From Acridotheres tristis (taxonomy: Eukaryota; Chordata; Aves; Passeriformes; Sturnidae), in assembly GCA_037013685.1 (NCBI GenBank), contig CM072884.1, forward strand, positions 4,030,001-4,094,000: a stretch of 64,000 nt of DNA. Reading direction: 5' to 3'. The position numbers and the translations under genes are program-made. Below the pieces are notes generated by a model. That model searched no databases and was not told the DNA's origin. It saw only the letters and a list, made by a program, of their open reading frames with translations. The stretch's first letter is position 1; the number at the start of each line of letters is the position of its first letter. Below are positions 1 to 64,000 of this stretch, one piece after another.

Positions 1-55288
<55,288 letters not shown>

Positions 55289-55586
55289 GGCCCCGCGCGG
55301 GCGGGAAGGGCGCGCGCGGAGCGGGGGGGATGCGCCGGGACCGGCCGGGCGCGCGCGATCACCATGGGAACCGCCGAGCGGAGCGGGCCCCGCGCCCGCC
55401 TCGCACCGAGGCACCGACCGCGAGCCAGAGGCGCGGCGGCTCCGGGCCACGCCCACCTCGCGCGCGGCTACGCCCACCCCTGCCCCGGGGGCCACGCCCA
55501 CCGGGAGGGAGGGAGGGGGGCGCGGGGGTCAGCGACTAACGCGTGTCTCGCGCGAGCCGGTGACGTCGCCCCGCCGGCGTGGAGGG

Positions 55587-55594
55587 TGACGTCA
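55587..55594. promoter_or_regulatory. full palindromic CRE (TGACGTCA)
   Basis: An exact 8-bp CREB/ATF consensus in the shared promoter, 26 bp from a near-match TGACGTCG at 55561. The spacing and promoter location suggest a functional CREB/ATF site; this is not proven from sequence. Confidence 0.7.
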
Positions 55595-55658
55595 GCGCGC
55601 TGGGCTCCGCCGGGTACAAGCCGGCCCGTCCAGTGAAGCGGTGTGAAGCCTCAAAGCG

Positions 55659-55668
55659 GCCATCTTGG
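55659..55668 (+). promoter_or_regulatory. YY1-type motif (GCCATCTTGG)
   Basis: Matches the extended YY1 consensus that often lies just downstream of transcription starts in ribosomal and mitochondrial genes. A weaker copy begins at 55741. It may mark the start-site zone for the MPC2 direction (inference). Confidence 0.55.
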
Positions 55669-55829
55669 CTTTGGGCGCATTACTCTCAGCGCAGAATGCC
55701 CCGCAACGGCTATCTTGAGAGGAAGAGCGAGGAGGCGGCGGCCATCTCTGAGCCGGGCGCCCGTGCCCTTCCCGAGGACGGCCCGTGTCCTTCCCACCTC
55801 TCCCCAGGAGGCGGGGCCAGTGCGCGCAG

Positions 55830-55834
55830 CCAAT
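55830..55834 (+). promoter_or_regulatory. CCAAT box (NF-Y)
   Basis: CAGCCAATAGCG is a good NF-Y core, 196 bp upstream of the MPC2 start codon and between two GC boxes. It likely serves MPC2 and possibly both directions. Confidence 0.65.
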
Positions 55835-55940
55835 AGCGCAGCGCGCAGCTCTCGGCCCCGCCCCGCCCTCTGCGGCGGGGGCCAGTCAGAGCGCGGCTGC
55901 CGGGTGGGCAGGTCCGGCGGGCGGGACTTGGGCGGAGCAA

Positions 55941-55962
55941 GGACGGACGGACGGACGGACGG
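55941..55962 (+). repeat. (GGAC)5 tetranucleotide repeat in the MPC2 5' region
   Basis: Five tandem GGAC units plus GG, about 70 bp upstream of the MPC2 ATG, within the presumed 5' UTR or core promoter. Confidence 0.9.
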
Positions 55963-56029
55963 CGGCCCCCGCTCAGGTCCCGCTCGCCCCTAGGTGCCCG
56001 CTCGCCCCGCGCTCGCCCCGTCCCTCGCC

Positions 56030-56135
56030 ATGGCGGCCGCCGTCGCGGGGCTCCGCGCCTCCTACCATCGCATGCTCGACCGCATCGAGCTGATGCTGCC
56101 GCCGCGGTTCCGGCCCTTCTACAACCACCCAGCGG
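56030..56135 (+). CDS. MPC2: MPC2 exon 1 (residues 1-35)
   Basis: It encodes MAAAVAGLRASYHRMLDRIE and then LMLPPRFRPFYNHPA. It ends in phase 1 at GCGG|GTAACG. An upstream in-frame ATG at 55994 would add 12 Pro/Ala/Arg residues with no family counterpart, and the 56030 ATG has the better context, so 56030 is preferred. Confidence 0.96.
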
Positions 56136-59100
56136 GTAACGGGCGGGGGTCACCTTGGCCCCCGGCAGGGCCGGGGGGGAGGGCGGAGCGGGGGATATGT
56201 TCCCTACGGGTGATGGGCGGGATCGGGACCGCAGTAGCACGGTTTGGGCGGTTCTGGCACGGGAAAGCGGCCCCGGAGCGGAGTCCCGCTCCGTAACGGG
56301 GAATTTGTTGTGTTTGTGAAGGGACAGTGGGATAATGAGGCACGGCACGGGTGGTTCCGGGATGGATGCGCTGCTGTCACTGTCACGGTACCGCGGGATG
56401 GCTCCAGGGATCGCGGAGGCTGCCAGAGCCTGGCCCAGGGGATGTCATGGGTGTAAAGGGGCCTGGAGGCCTCGGCAGCCGCTGCTTTCAAGAGGATGTG
56501 CTGGGAACATCATAGAATCGTGGAATGCTTTGGGTTGGAAGGGATATCAAAGATCATCCAGTTCCACCCGCTGCCACGGGTGGGGACACGTCCCACCAGA
56601 CCAGGTTACTCAGAGCCCCATCCAGCGTGGCCTTGGACACTTCCAGGGACGGGGAGAGCGCTGCCAGGGTTTGTTATTGAAACGTGCCCTGGTCAAGTCA
56701 GGCAGCCTTTGGTTTTATTTCCTTTCTGCTAAATCCCACACTTCCACCAAAGGGCAACTGGTGCCCTTGGTGAATTCGCTGGAGGACTCCCGTGGGTGAA
56801 GAATGAGTTCCTCTCACCCGGCCCACAGTTTACCTTTCCGTGGGCAAACGTGGGGGTTTGTGTTATCAGGGAGAAACCTCTTGTAAAATGATCTCATTCA
56901 GTGCCATTTACATGCTGTTTGTCATGTAAACAAATTGCGTCGGTTGTTAAAACGAGCGCCCGATAGAATCCTGGCATTCCATAGGCTCTGTCCCCACTGT
57001 TTAGTGTCAGTGTCACAGGCATCCTTGACTCTTCACCTACCAGGAATATGCACTGTGAAAATGGACTTTAGTTTGCAGACAGTTGCTCTATCTATCCTCT
57101 TACAATGGCCCTATCTTGGAAGGAAAATCCTTGCTCTAAAGAAATCACAAAGAGTGAAAAGTGCAGTTCTCAAAATGCTTTATTTGTACTGAATTCACTA
57201 GACTGATATATTTGACATTAATGTATTGTTTTTATATACAAAGAGACAACATGTCCAGCACTGAGAGACACATTCCACCGGTGTGAAATGTGGCAGCTTC
57301 CAGATGCTTTTAGTGGATACAGTGCACAGCAGGTATTGGGAACATCCCTGTTCCTTCTTCGACAGAGCTGTAGTGGTTATTGGAGAAGGTTTTGGAGGTT
57401 CTCTTGCAGTGCTTTTCACTTCACAAAACTGCCTGTGGGCCACTTTTGGTCATCACCATAATGTTGTAATTAATAAATCCATTTTTAGGGATTCTGTAGA
57501 TATATATGCATGTTATATATACACACACGACATCTCTCTGTCATAAGCCATACTGATGGTGTAAGTGAGAAAAGCCACAGCACAAGAAAGCACAGAAACT
57601 GAACCCCTGCAACTTCTATTTTAGCCTTGAAGCTGTGTCTGTGAGAAAGTTATGCAATAGATGTCACTCTAACTGCAGGGAAAAAAAAAGTGGGTTAAAA
57701 ATGAAAGGCTTTCTTTTATCTCCAGTGACATCTAAATCTCTAGTCTAATTCAGGAATATAAACGTCATTGTCATGAAATTATAAATCACTTGTGAGGCAT
57801 GAAGCGCTTTCTGGCATAAAAAAAGTTTCCAGCAAAATAATGGATGCCTGTTAAAAACTGTTTCTTTGGCTGGCACTGCTGGAGGACAGTGGAGAGCCTG
57901 GCACACCAACTCCCCAGGCTGCCATGGGAAAGCATGGGCTGAGCTTGTGCTCCCTCCCCTTTGGCCTCTCTGCTTCACTTTGCCTGACTAAACTCGAGTT
58001 TTCAGCACAAAGACTTCTTATATTTATTAGAAGTCATAAATTCTATAAACTGGTCACACACCTGATATGCAGATTAGCCTCTGGTGTCCCCCTGCTCCCA
58101 TGTGCTGCTGTCATATTCATCCTTGAAAAATTCTGGATGTCAGGAGCTGGGAAGAACTCAGCCAGGCTAGGTGCTTGCTGGAGTGCCTCCAAGGAGAGGT
58201 GTTTGACAGTCTTACCTAATTACAAACTTGGCTTGGTACCTTCCCTGTCTCCAGTTGTTTCTTAGTTCTGCAGTCAGCAGTTTGAAATGGTTGAGTTTTC
58301 TATTATTAATAAAAATTAATGTCAGTCTTCTTGAAAACTCTACCAGCTGTTTAGGGCATGTCAGTTTAATAATTTATACTCACCCCACATCCTCACTCCA
58401 AATCTGAATTTGTGTTTTAGAATAAGATAAATGTTAGAAATTAAAGCTACTCTGTAAGACTGATTTATTTATAACAAGCTGTATTTGCAGTCTGATACTG
58501 ACATACCAAGTAAGTGCCTGAGAGAACAGCAGCTAAGTTTGTATCTTTAAAGGATGAACATTAAGCTGCTGTTATCTAATATTCAACAGTATTAGACAAA
58601 AGGTAATGTGTTTGTAGTTATTAAATGCAGCTTGAAACTTGATCACAAGCAGGGTGGGTTATAAAGGGCTTTATGCAAGGCTGCCAAGCCAGTTTTTGTT
58701 TCACAAGCCGTAATTTTAAACTTGAGGGTGGTTAAAACTGGAAGTACAAGTAGTTAGTGCAAGGTCTTTTTTAAGGCTGAATTGTTAGTGAAGAAATAGC
58801 TCTCATAAAAAGCAGGCAACTGAAGTCCTGGTGGTTACTCCTACGTAATATATTAGAGTGAAAACTTGGCTTCATCTTTCATGTTATCAGAGTGCTGAGC
58901 AATGACCTAAACCTCAATGTTTTTTGATAAAATTAGAACAGTGTCCTGTTTTGCAAGGGGGTTGGTACTTTGGATTATGGTCTCTCATTTAAGACTTGGA
59001 GCAGAAGTCCCAGATTAATGATTTCTGGCATAGTTGTAGGTGTGGATTTACAGGGCTTTGTTTTAACCAACCAGTTGCTATTTTAGCACCAGTGAAAATT

Positions 59101-62100
59101 TTATATATTGGTAAGAGAGTTGTTTTTCTCCAGGTCCCATGCCATTGGATTTTTCTCCCTTCCTTCTTGAGATTTCATGCTCTTCCCCTATGATCATCCT
59201 TCACGTACTGGTAGATTTTTTGGGTGCTTTCCCTATTCTTAGGCCTTTTCCTAACTCTTTCAATTATAAATGCATTTTGCCTGCTCTTGCGTCCTCAGTT
59301 GCTTAAACATGGACATACAAAATCCTATCCAGCTGTTGCAGAAATGTGTGGAGTGATTACACAACTGAAGGTTGATGCATTGAGTTGATGAATTGTCAGT
59401 AGGAGGTGCTAGAGCTTGTACAACAGTAGAAACTGCTAATATAAATAATTCATTATTAAAAAAAAACAAAACAAAATAAAACAAACTTACCATGGCTATT
59501 AAAACAGCCACATCCTGCTAAATAATTTAACTTCTTTTCTCCCATCCTCCCTCAGGTCCCAAAACAGTGTTTTTCTGGGCACCTATTATGAAATGGGTAA
59601 GTACAAGATGCCAGCTGGTGTCTGGGTGTCAAGCCCAAGGCAATCTGCAGCAATACACTGAGCAAGCAAAAAGTTTCCCAGCAGATACTTGAGCCTGTAG
59701 AAAGATTAGAGGCTTTAATTCTTAATATATGGGGGGGAACAAAATTAGCCTTAATAACAGATAGCACAACATGAAGGGGATATACAGCGTGGAGAAAATG
59801 CTTTATGGAAGAATTGTGCTTTTCACTGAGTTTCCCAAAGGCTTTTCTCTTGTGAAATACCAACTGTTGCTCAAGGTAGGCATGAGCTGGCATGATGCAA
59901 AACTCCTAAATCTTCTGAGATTGAGGAGTTTGAGAGTATCTTAAGGAAGGCAATTCCTAAGCTCATAATTCCTCATAGCTTGAAGGCAGGCTGAAGCATG
60001 CCAGAGTACAAGGTAGACTTGACATAGAAGACAAAGGCCACTGACTGGCTGTCAGTGGTGCTCTGCATCCTGTGAGGTTCTGCTTCCCACTCGGCCACAA
60101 GTGGCTGTGTTTGTGCCCAGGGCATGCAAATGCCACCTCCTAAATCCCTGTGCTCTTCTGAGGTGTTGCATTGACACAGATAAAACAAGAGATCTCTAAA
60201 CCCACGAGGGTTTGATCTTTTTGTTTGATAACAAGCAAGGATGTAACCTGCTCTTACCATTGCCAGCTGCTTTGTAACTTTGCCATTGTGAACCCCAACT
60301 TTTTATAGGCCACAGGCAACACATGATGCTCTAAGCCACAGCTTGGTTTCTGTGTCAGTTGTCTGGACTGGAGCTGCAGGAACTATGGTTAACCTTCCCC
60401 TTCCTCAGAGGTTCTCCCCGGAAACACCCTCCCGAGCCTGAGCACACAGGCAGCTCTTCTGTGCCCAAGGAGTCCTGGGTGAAAGCATTAGGACTATCTT
60501 ACTTAGTGGTTTTGTTTGGGTTTTTTTGTGACCTGGTGTAACAGGAACATGAAACTGTATTTCCAGTAGAGGGCAATAACACAACAAATAAACCAAGCAG
60601 AGTGTTTGCTACTAATATCAAATAGATCAGCCAAGCCATTCCTCAATTTGCCTGCAAGTTTTCTACTATTACTGAAATTAGATTTAAAAAAGCACTTTTA
60701 TCCCCTCAGAGGAAGCTGAGTGAAGACTATATGGGGTGTTTACCAGCAGTATCTTAGCATGACCTGTGGGAAGAAGGCCCTTATTTAGATAAGCCTCTAC
60801 TTGTTGCATGAAAACCAGGGTGGGTTTTTTCCAGCTGCTTTCTTAAGCAGCTGTGTTTAAATTAACCTTGTTCTTGAATTAATACAAAACTGCCAATGCC
60901 TGGGATTTTATTGCCACCCAGTAGTAGCTGCCATAGCCATGTTCTTACCACAAGGGACTGGATGGTGTCTCCCAGGGTCTAATTGTTCATGGAATGCATC
61001 CCCTCTCCTGCATAATGCAGTAGGATAAGCACTGAGCTGTGAAGCAGCTTCGCCTTGTAAAGCTCTTCATCTGTTACAGGAGACTGGTGCTGACTGAATT
61101 TCTCTTTGCAGGGTTTGGTGTGTGCTGGACTGGCTGACATGGCCAGACCAGCAGAAAAGCTCAGCACAGCACAATCTGCAGTACTAATGGCCACAGGTAA
61201 AGCTGCACTTAATCTGTGTTTTTACACAGCACCGTCTCAGAATCTTCCATCAGTAATCAGTAATAATCCACTTCTACAGAAAGCCTTAATTTTAACATGC
61301 TAGCTGTCACTATTGCTGTTGGGTGGTAATTCTAGGATATACCTCTACTTGTTATTAAATAAATAAGCATTCTGTAATTATATAACAGTTTTATATACCT
61401 GTCTTAATTTGGAATTGTTCAACACAAGTGGCTACGAGTTAGGACAGGAGTGTCATCCCTTAAATTACCATGACACCATTCATTGCAGTAAGTGACCTCC
61501 TTTGCTTCAGATCAAGTAATTTTGAAATCAGTCCAGGATATGGTGACTTTTTTAGAACAGACTTTAAGGAATTTAAGAATGGTAGGGTAATTACTCTAAC
61601 ATAACTGGAAAGAATTTCCAAGTGTTACAAGAAATTGGAAGCAGTGGCACATGGACTACTGCACTGCTGCCTGCCAAGAATTCTCACACTGGCAGAAATA
61701 ATATTCTGTAATCCTAGAATCATTTAGGTTGGAAAAGACTTTTAAGATTATGGAGTCCAACCATTAAAATGCATCTCTTAAGTGACACAACTACACTTAC
61801 TACAAACACCTCCACAGATGGTGCTGCACCACTTCCCTGGGCAGATTTTTCCAACGCTTTTCCTGTCTGAAAGGGTTCTCCAGACTTTATTTTGATATCT
61901 GACACAGTCCTGTGCATTTTACATAAGTTTTGCATAATCTCCAATGTAGTGCAGCAAGCTGGATATACAGCAAAATACCACTAACCTGCAACTGTGCTTG
62001 AGAATTAAGGTCTAGGCTGCTGTAGACTAGAGAGGATCTTTCTTTGATATTAAGACTGTGACTGACCTAACTATTTTAGAAAAATGCAGTACATACCTGT

Positions 62101-62920
62101 AGGTGTCCCATTGGCACTTTTCACTGAGAAAAAAGGTAGTTATAACCAAAGCAGTTGTCTAACATGAAGTTGTAAAATTTGTTTACTTCAACTGGCTGAT
62201 GAATCTGCCTCCAAACTTAGGGAAATATCTGAATATTTAATTTGAAATATCTTTAAACTTTCCATTTTATTCAACAGGCCTTATTTGGTCACGGTACTCT
62301 CTGGTGATTATCCCTAAAAACTGGAGTCTGTTTGCTGTGAACTTCTTTGTTGGCTGTGCTGGTGGCTCCCAGCTTTTCCGAATATGGAGGTATGCATTTA
62401 TAAGGCTACAACTAGAGCTAAGCATCAACCAGGAATTTATAAATGCTGCCAACCTCTCTGTCAGTGCAACAGGAACTGAACCATTCATGAAACATTACAG
62501 AATGTTTTTGCTACATTGTTAGTTTCACAGTTAACTCGGAGTGAAGCTGTAAATATTTTCAGTCTAGCTAGAGCAGCATTGAATCGTGTCAGTTCCAGCT
62601 GGATCAAATGATTTTTAAGCAAAGCAGCATTTTTTTTTTTTTTAATTGTTTCTTGAAGGAAACTTTGGGAGTTTTCTGGCTTCAGTTCTGGCCAGCAATG
62701 TGGCAAACTTAGCAACTTTGGAACTTCCTACAAGAATTAAGATATCCTATCCCGAGTTTCCACCCTCAAGTCCATTGTAATTTTAAACCTCCTCTGGTGA
62801 ACAGATTGCTAGGAAAACACTGTTATTGTAACTGGTGTTCTATTCTATTCTTAGCCTATACTCTTTTTTTATTCCTACAGGTATAATCAGGAACTAAAAG
62901 CAAAAGAGAAGGTGCAGTAA
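56030..62920 (+). CDS. MPC2: MPC2, mitochondrial pyruvate carrier 2 (complete, 127 aa)
   Basis: MPC2 pairs with MPC1 in the inner mitochondrial membrane to import cytosolic pyruvate for oxidation by pyruvate dehydrogenase; this is known from the family. Exons 56030-56135, 59556-59596, 61112-61196, 62278-62389 and 62881-62920 join in frame to 384 nt (127 codons plus stop), the human length. Start context is GCC-ATG-G. Visible features are an N-terminal amphipathic helix (SYHRMLDRIELMLPPRFRPF), the YNHPAGPKTVFFWAPIMKWG signature, and three hydrophobic segments at about 41-60, 67-90 and 95-115. PIMKW carries the conserved lysine (K48 here). The C-terminus reads YNQELKAKEKVQ; the last residues differ from mammals. 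It is divergently transcribed from DCAF6. Confidence 0.98.
56136..59555 (+). other. MPC2: MPC2 intron 1
   Basis: 3.4 kb; the first 160 bp remain in the CpG island. Contains the CR1 copy at 56510-56665. The rest is unremarkable. Confidence 0.9.
56510..56665 (-). mobile_element. CR1 LINE 3' end fragment, MPC2 intron 1
   Basis: TCATAGAATCGTGGAATG, TTTGGGTTGGAAGGGATATC and the GACCAGGTTACTCAGAGCCC and TGGCCTTGGACACTTCCAGG blocks match the reverse complement of the avian CR1 3' terminus. The element is in minus orientation with its 3' end at the left. It is 5'-truncated, as most CR1 copies are, and well preserved, suggesting a fairly young insertion. It lies only about 375 bp downstream of MPC2 exon 1. 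Confidence 0.9.
59556..59596 (+). CDS. MPC2: MPC2 exon 2 (residues 36-49)
   Basis: A 41-nt micro-sized exon between CCTCCCTCAG and TGG|GTAAGT, encoding (G)PKTVFFWAPIMKW. It is too short to show as an open frame; the invariant MPC2 motif and frame closure identify it. Confidence 0.96.
59597..61111 (+). other. MPC2: MPC2 intron 2
   Basis: 1.5 kb with no recognised repeat. Open frames at 59552-59893 and 59973-60260 on the minus strand have no family signature. Confidence 0.9.
61112..61196 (+). CDS. MPC2: MPC2 exon 3 (residues 50-77)
   Basis: An 85-nt exon between TCTTTGCAG and CACAG|GTAAAG. It encodes GLVCAGLADMARPAEKLS and then TAQSAVLMAT, identical to the mammalian protein across this span. 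It ends the first membrane segment and starts the second. Confidence 0.97.
61197..62277 (+). other. MPC2: MPC2 intron 3
   Basis: 1.1 kb carrying the CR1 copy at 61711-61905. The final intron, 62390-62880 (491 bp), has a T13 run near 62630 and is otherwise empty. Confidence 0.9.
61711..61905 (-). mobile_element. CR1 LINE 3' end fragment, MPC2 intron 3
   Basis: AATCATTTAGGTTGGAAAAG, then GAGTCCAACCATTAA and CACCACTTCCCTGGGCAG follow another avian CR1 3' subfamily in reverse complement. It is more diverged than the copy at 56510. The left boundary is clear; the right one is approximate. Confidence 0.85.
62278..62389 (+). CDS. MPC2: MPC2 exon 4 (residues 78-115)
   Basis: A 112-nt exon between TTCAACAG and TGGAG|GTATGC. 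It encodes GLIWSRYSLVIIPKNWSLF and then AVNFFVGCAGGSQLFRIW. The open frame runs on into the intron, but the conserved YNQEL continuation is found in exon 5, so the splice is preferred. Confidence 0.97.
62881..62920 (+). CDS. MPC2: MPC2 exon 5 (residues 115-127 and stop)
   Basis: After a pyrimidine-rich acceptor (TTTTTTTATTCCTACAG), 40 nt complete the Arg codon and encode YNQELKAKEKVQ followed by TAA. YNQELKAK is invariant in MPC2; the final residues vary between species. Confidence 0.96.
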
Positions 62921-63115
62921 AGAGATCCTTCACCCAACAGGTCAAATCTAGCAACGCACAAACCCATCCCCATGGGACCTAGCTTCACTAATTTTAATGT
63001 TTTTTCCTCTGAGAAAATCAAAGAGAAAATCTAAATGTCTAGAGAGCAAATGTTTTCTAAGTACAAATAACAAAGTATCTCCACACATTTAAATAAAGGG
63101 TAACCTTTTAAAATG
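62921..63115 (+). terminator. MPC2: MPC2 3' UTR with polyadenylation signal
   Basis: A short 3' UTR of roughly 190 bp follows the stop. A canonical AATAAA lies at 63092-63097. U/GU-rich sequence (TTGTCTTGTACTGTCTCT) begins about 25 bases later, matching a downstream element. Cleavage is therefore expected near 63110-63118. Confidence 0.85.
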
Positions 63116-64000
63116 AAGGTGGAATTGTCTTGTACTGTCTCTTTAATGAAACTGGCTGGATTTTGCCTAAAAAGAGTTGCTGAGCCTCACCTTATCTGAC
63201 TCCACTGAACAGTGCTAGGAGTGACACAGTACTGGTGACAGCCTGAGCCTCAGACTGAAGTGATCTTTCCTGTCACAGTCAGGATACCACCTGGGTGGGT
63301 GTTTGCCATATTTCAGTAACCAACAGCAGCGTGTGCATTTCATTTCCTGATGCTCTTCCTTCCCCAGTAGCATAAGGAGATTTGTTCCAGCTTCAGCTGT
63401 GTATGTCTTCATTTGTTGCCCAGCCATCACTGTCCTGAACAAAAGGACAGCCAACAAATGATGCTTTAGGTTCCATCACAACTCCAGGCAGAAGATGGGG
63501 GTGTTGAAACACCAGACTCAAGACTAAGGAATTCACATGCAGGGGAAAAGATAACTGAGGCAAGGTAGGTTCTGATGAGTCTGTCAGCTCCCCTTTTTCA
63601 AAGGCTGTCCCACCATGAAGTCAGTTCTCTGTTCTGCCACAGTTCCACCTGCATGTCTTGGTCCTTGTGGCTGAAGCAGTAACCCAGGGTCTCAAGTGGC
63701 GAGTTCTCCAGCTGTGTTGGTCACCAAGGGGACACAGTGACTGAAGAATACTGCCAGCGAGAGGGGTGGTGTATTCCAGTCCCCCTCCCTTCCCAGTCCC
63801 CAACGAGGCAAGACTCATCCAGCAAACCAGTAATGGGAAAAAAAAAGTGTATTAAAATATTCACAAGATTACAATAGAAAACATTAAAGTCCATTCAAGA
63901 AAAAATATCCAAGATAACTGTTTCCAGATGAGTCTGTAAAAGCAAAAGCACTAACAGTTGGTACACTGGCTCTTCATGTAATCAGGCCATGCAATGCATA
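63116..64000. other. region downstream of MPC2, no assigned gene
   Basis: No exon can be assigned with confidence. On the minus strand a 40-codon frame ending at 63598 (containing LENSPLETLGYC) and an open frame at 63621-63818 overlap, with no known family. At 63841-64000 the minus strand reads AT-rich and ends ATTTTAATACAC-T8, which could be the 3' UTR end of a converging gene but could equally be chance. In human the next genes on this side are ADCY10 and MPZL1. Confidence 0.4.

Larger units (their letters stand above)
55289..56029. promoter_or_regulatory. bidirectional DCAF6/MPC2 promoter
   Basis: 741 bp separate the two divergent start codons and there is no TATA box at a suitable place. 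Motifs seen: palindromic CRE TGACGTCA at 55587-55594, a one-mismatch CRE at 55561-55568, CTCGCGCGAG palindrome at 55547-55556, YY1-type GCCATCTTGG near 55659-55668 and a second GCCATCTC at 55741, GC boxes near 55808-55818 and 55854-55868, and CCAAT at 55830-55834. This mix is typical of housekeeping and nuclear-encoded mitochondrial gene promoters. Transcription start sites cannot be placed from sequence alone. Confidence 0.85.

Noticed and set aside
55994..56029. Upstream in-frame ATG extending MPC2 by 12 residues
   Set aside because: The extension is low-complexity and absent from the family. The ATG at 56030 has a stronger context and gives the exact family length.
62390..62522. Read-through of MPC2 exon 4 as an alternative C-terminus
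   Set aside because: The GT donor is good and exon 5 supplies the conserved YNQELKAK end, so the continuation is intronic.

Overview
The window is vertebrate nuclear DNA and almost certainly avian. It has AT-rich introns, one sharp CpG island, canonical GT-AG exon structure and very few interspersed repeats. The repeats I can recognise are 3' ends of CR1 LINEs, the dominant retroelement of birds. Nothing bacterial, plasmid-borne or viral was recognised.

Two protein-coding genes account for the window and are arranged head to head. DCAF6 (DDB1- and CUL4-associated factor 6, also called NRIP or IQWD1) lies on the minus strand. It runs from its start codon at 55288 leftwards past the window edge at position 1. 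Fourteen exons can be placed. Exons 1-10 and most of 11-14 splice in one unbroken frame and give about 607 residues: an N-terminal WD40 domain (exons 2-7), then an arginine/glutamate-rich linker, a serine-rich region and a long acidic disordered region. The C-terminal IQ motif and the last WD repeats lie outside the window. Two more minus-strand segments in the 17 kb intron 10 (16008-16175 and 11788-11856) look like optional in-frame cassette exons.

MPC2, the mitochondrial pyruvate carrier subunit, is complete on the plus strand. Five exons between 56030 and 62920 splice to exactly 127 codons plus stop, the length of the human protein, and a canonical polyadenylation signal follows at 63092.

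The two start codons are 741 bp apart inside a CpG island (about 54540-56300). The gap carries a palindromic CRE, a CCAAT box, GC boxes and YY1-type motifs, consistent with a shared bidirectional promoter. The DCAF6-MPC2 pairing matches the arrangement in human chromosome 1q. From 63116 to the right edge no gene can be identified with confidence.

Region by region: 1-3706 holds DCAF6 exons 14-11. 3707-20949 is a large intron with two candidate cassette exons. 20950-24975 is a cluster of exons 10-7. 26770-40737 holds the widely spaced exons 6-2. 40738-55194 is the first intron. 55195-56135 is the CpG-island promoter with both first exons. 56136-63115 is the rest of MPC2. 63116-64000 is intergenic. 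No undescribed system is visible. The most noteworthy observations are splice-site oddities in DCAF6: a GC donor and a 27-T tract flanking the same exon, a NAGNAG acceptor and the cassette exons.
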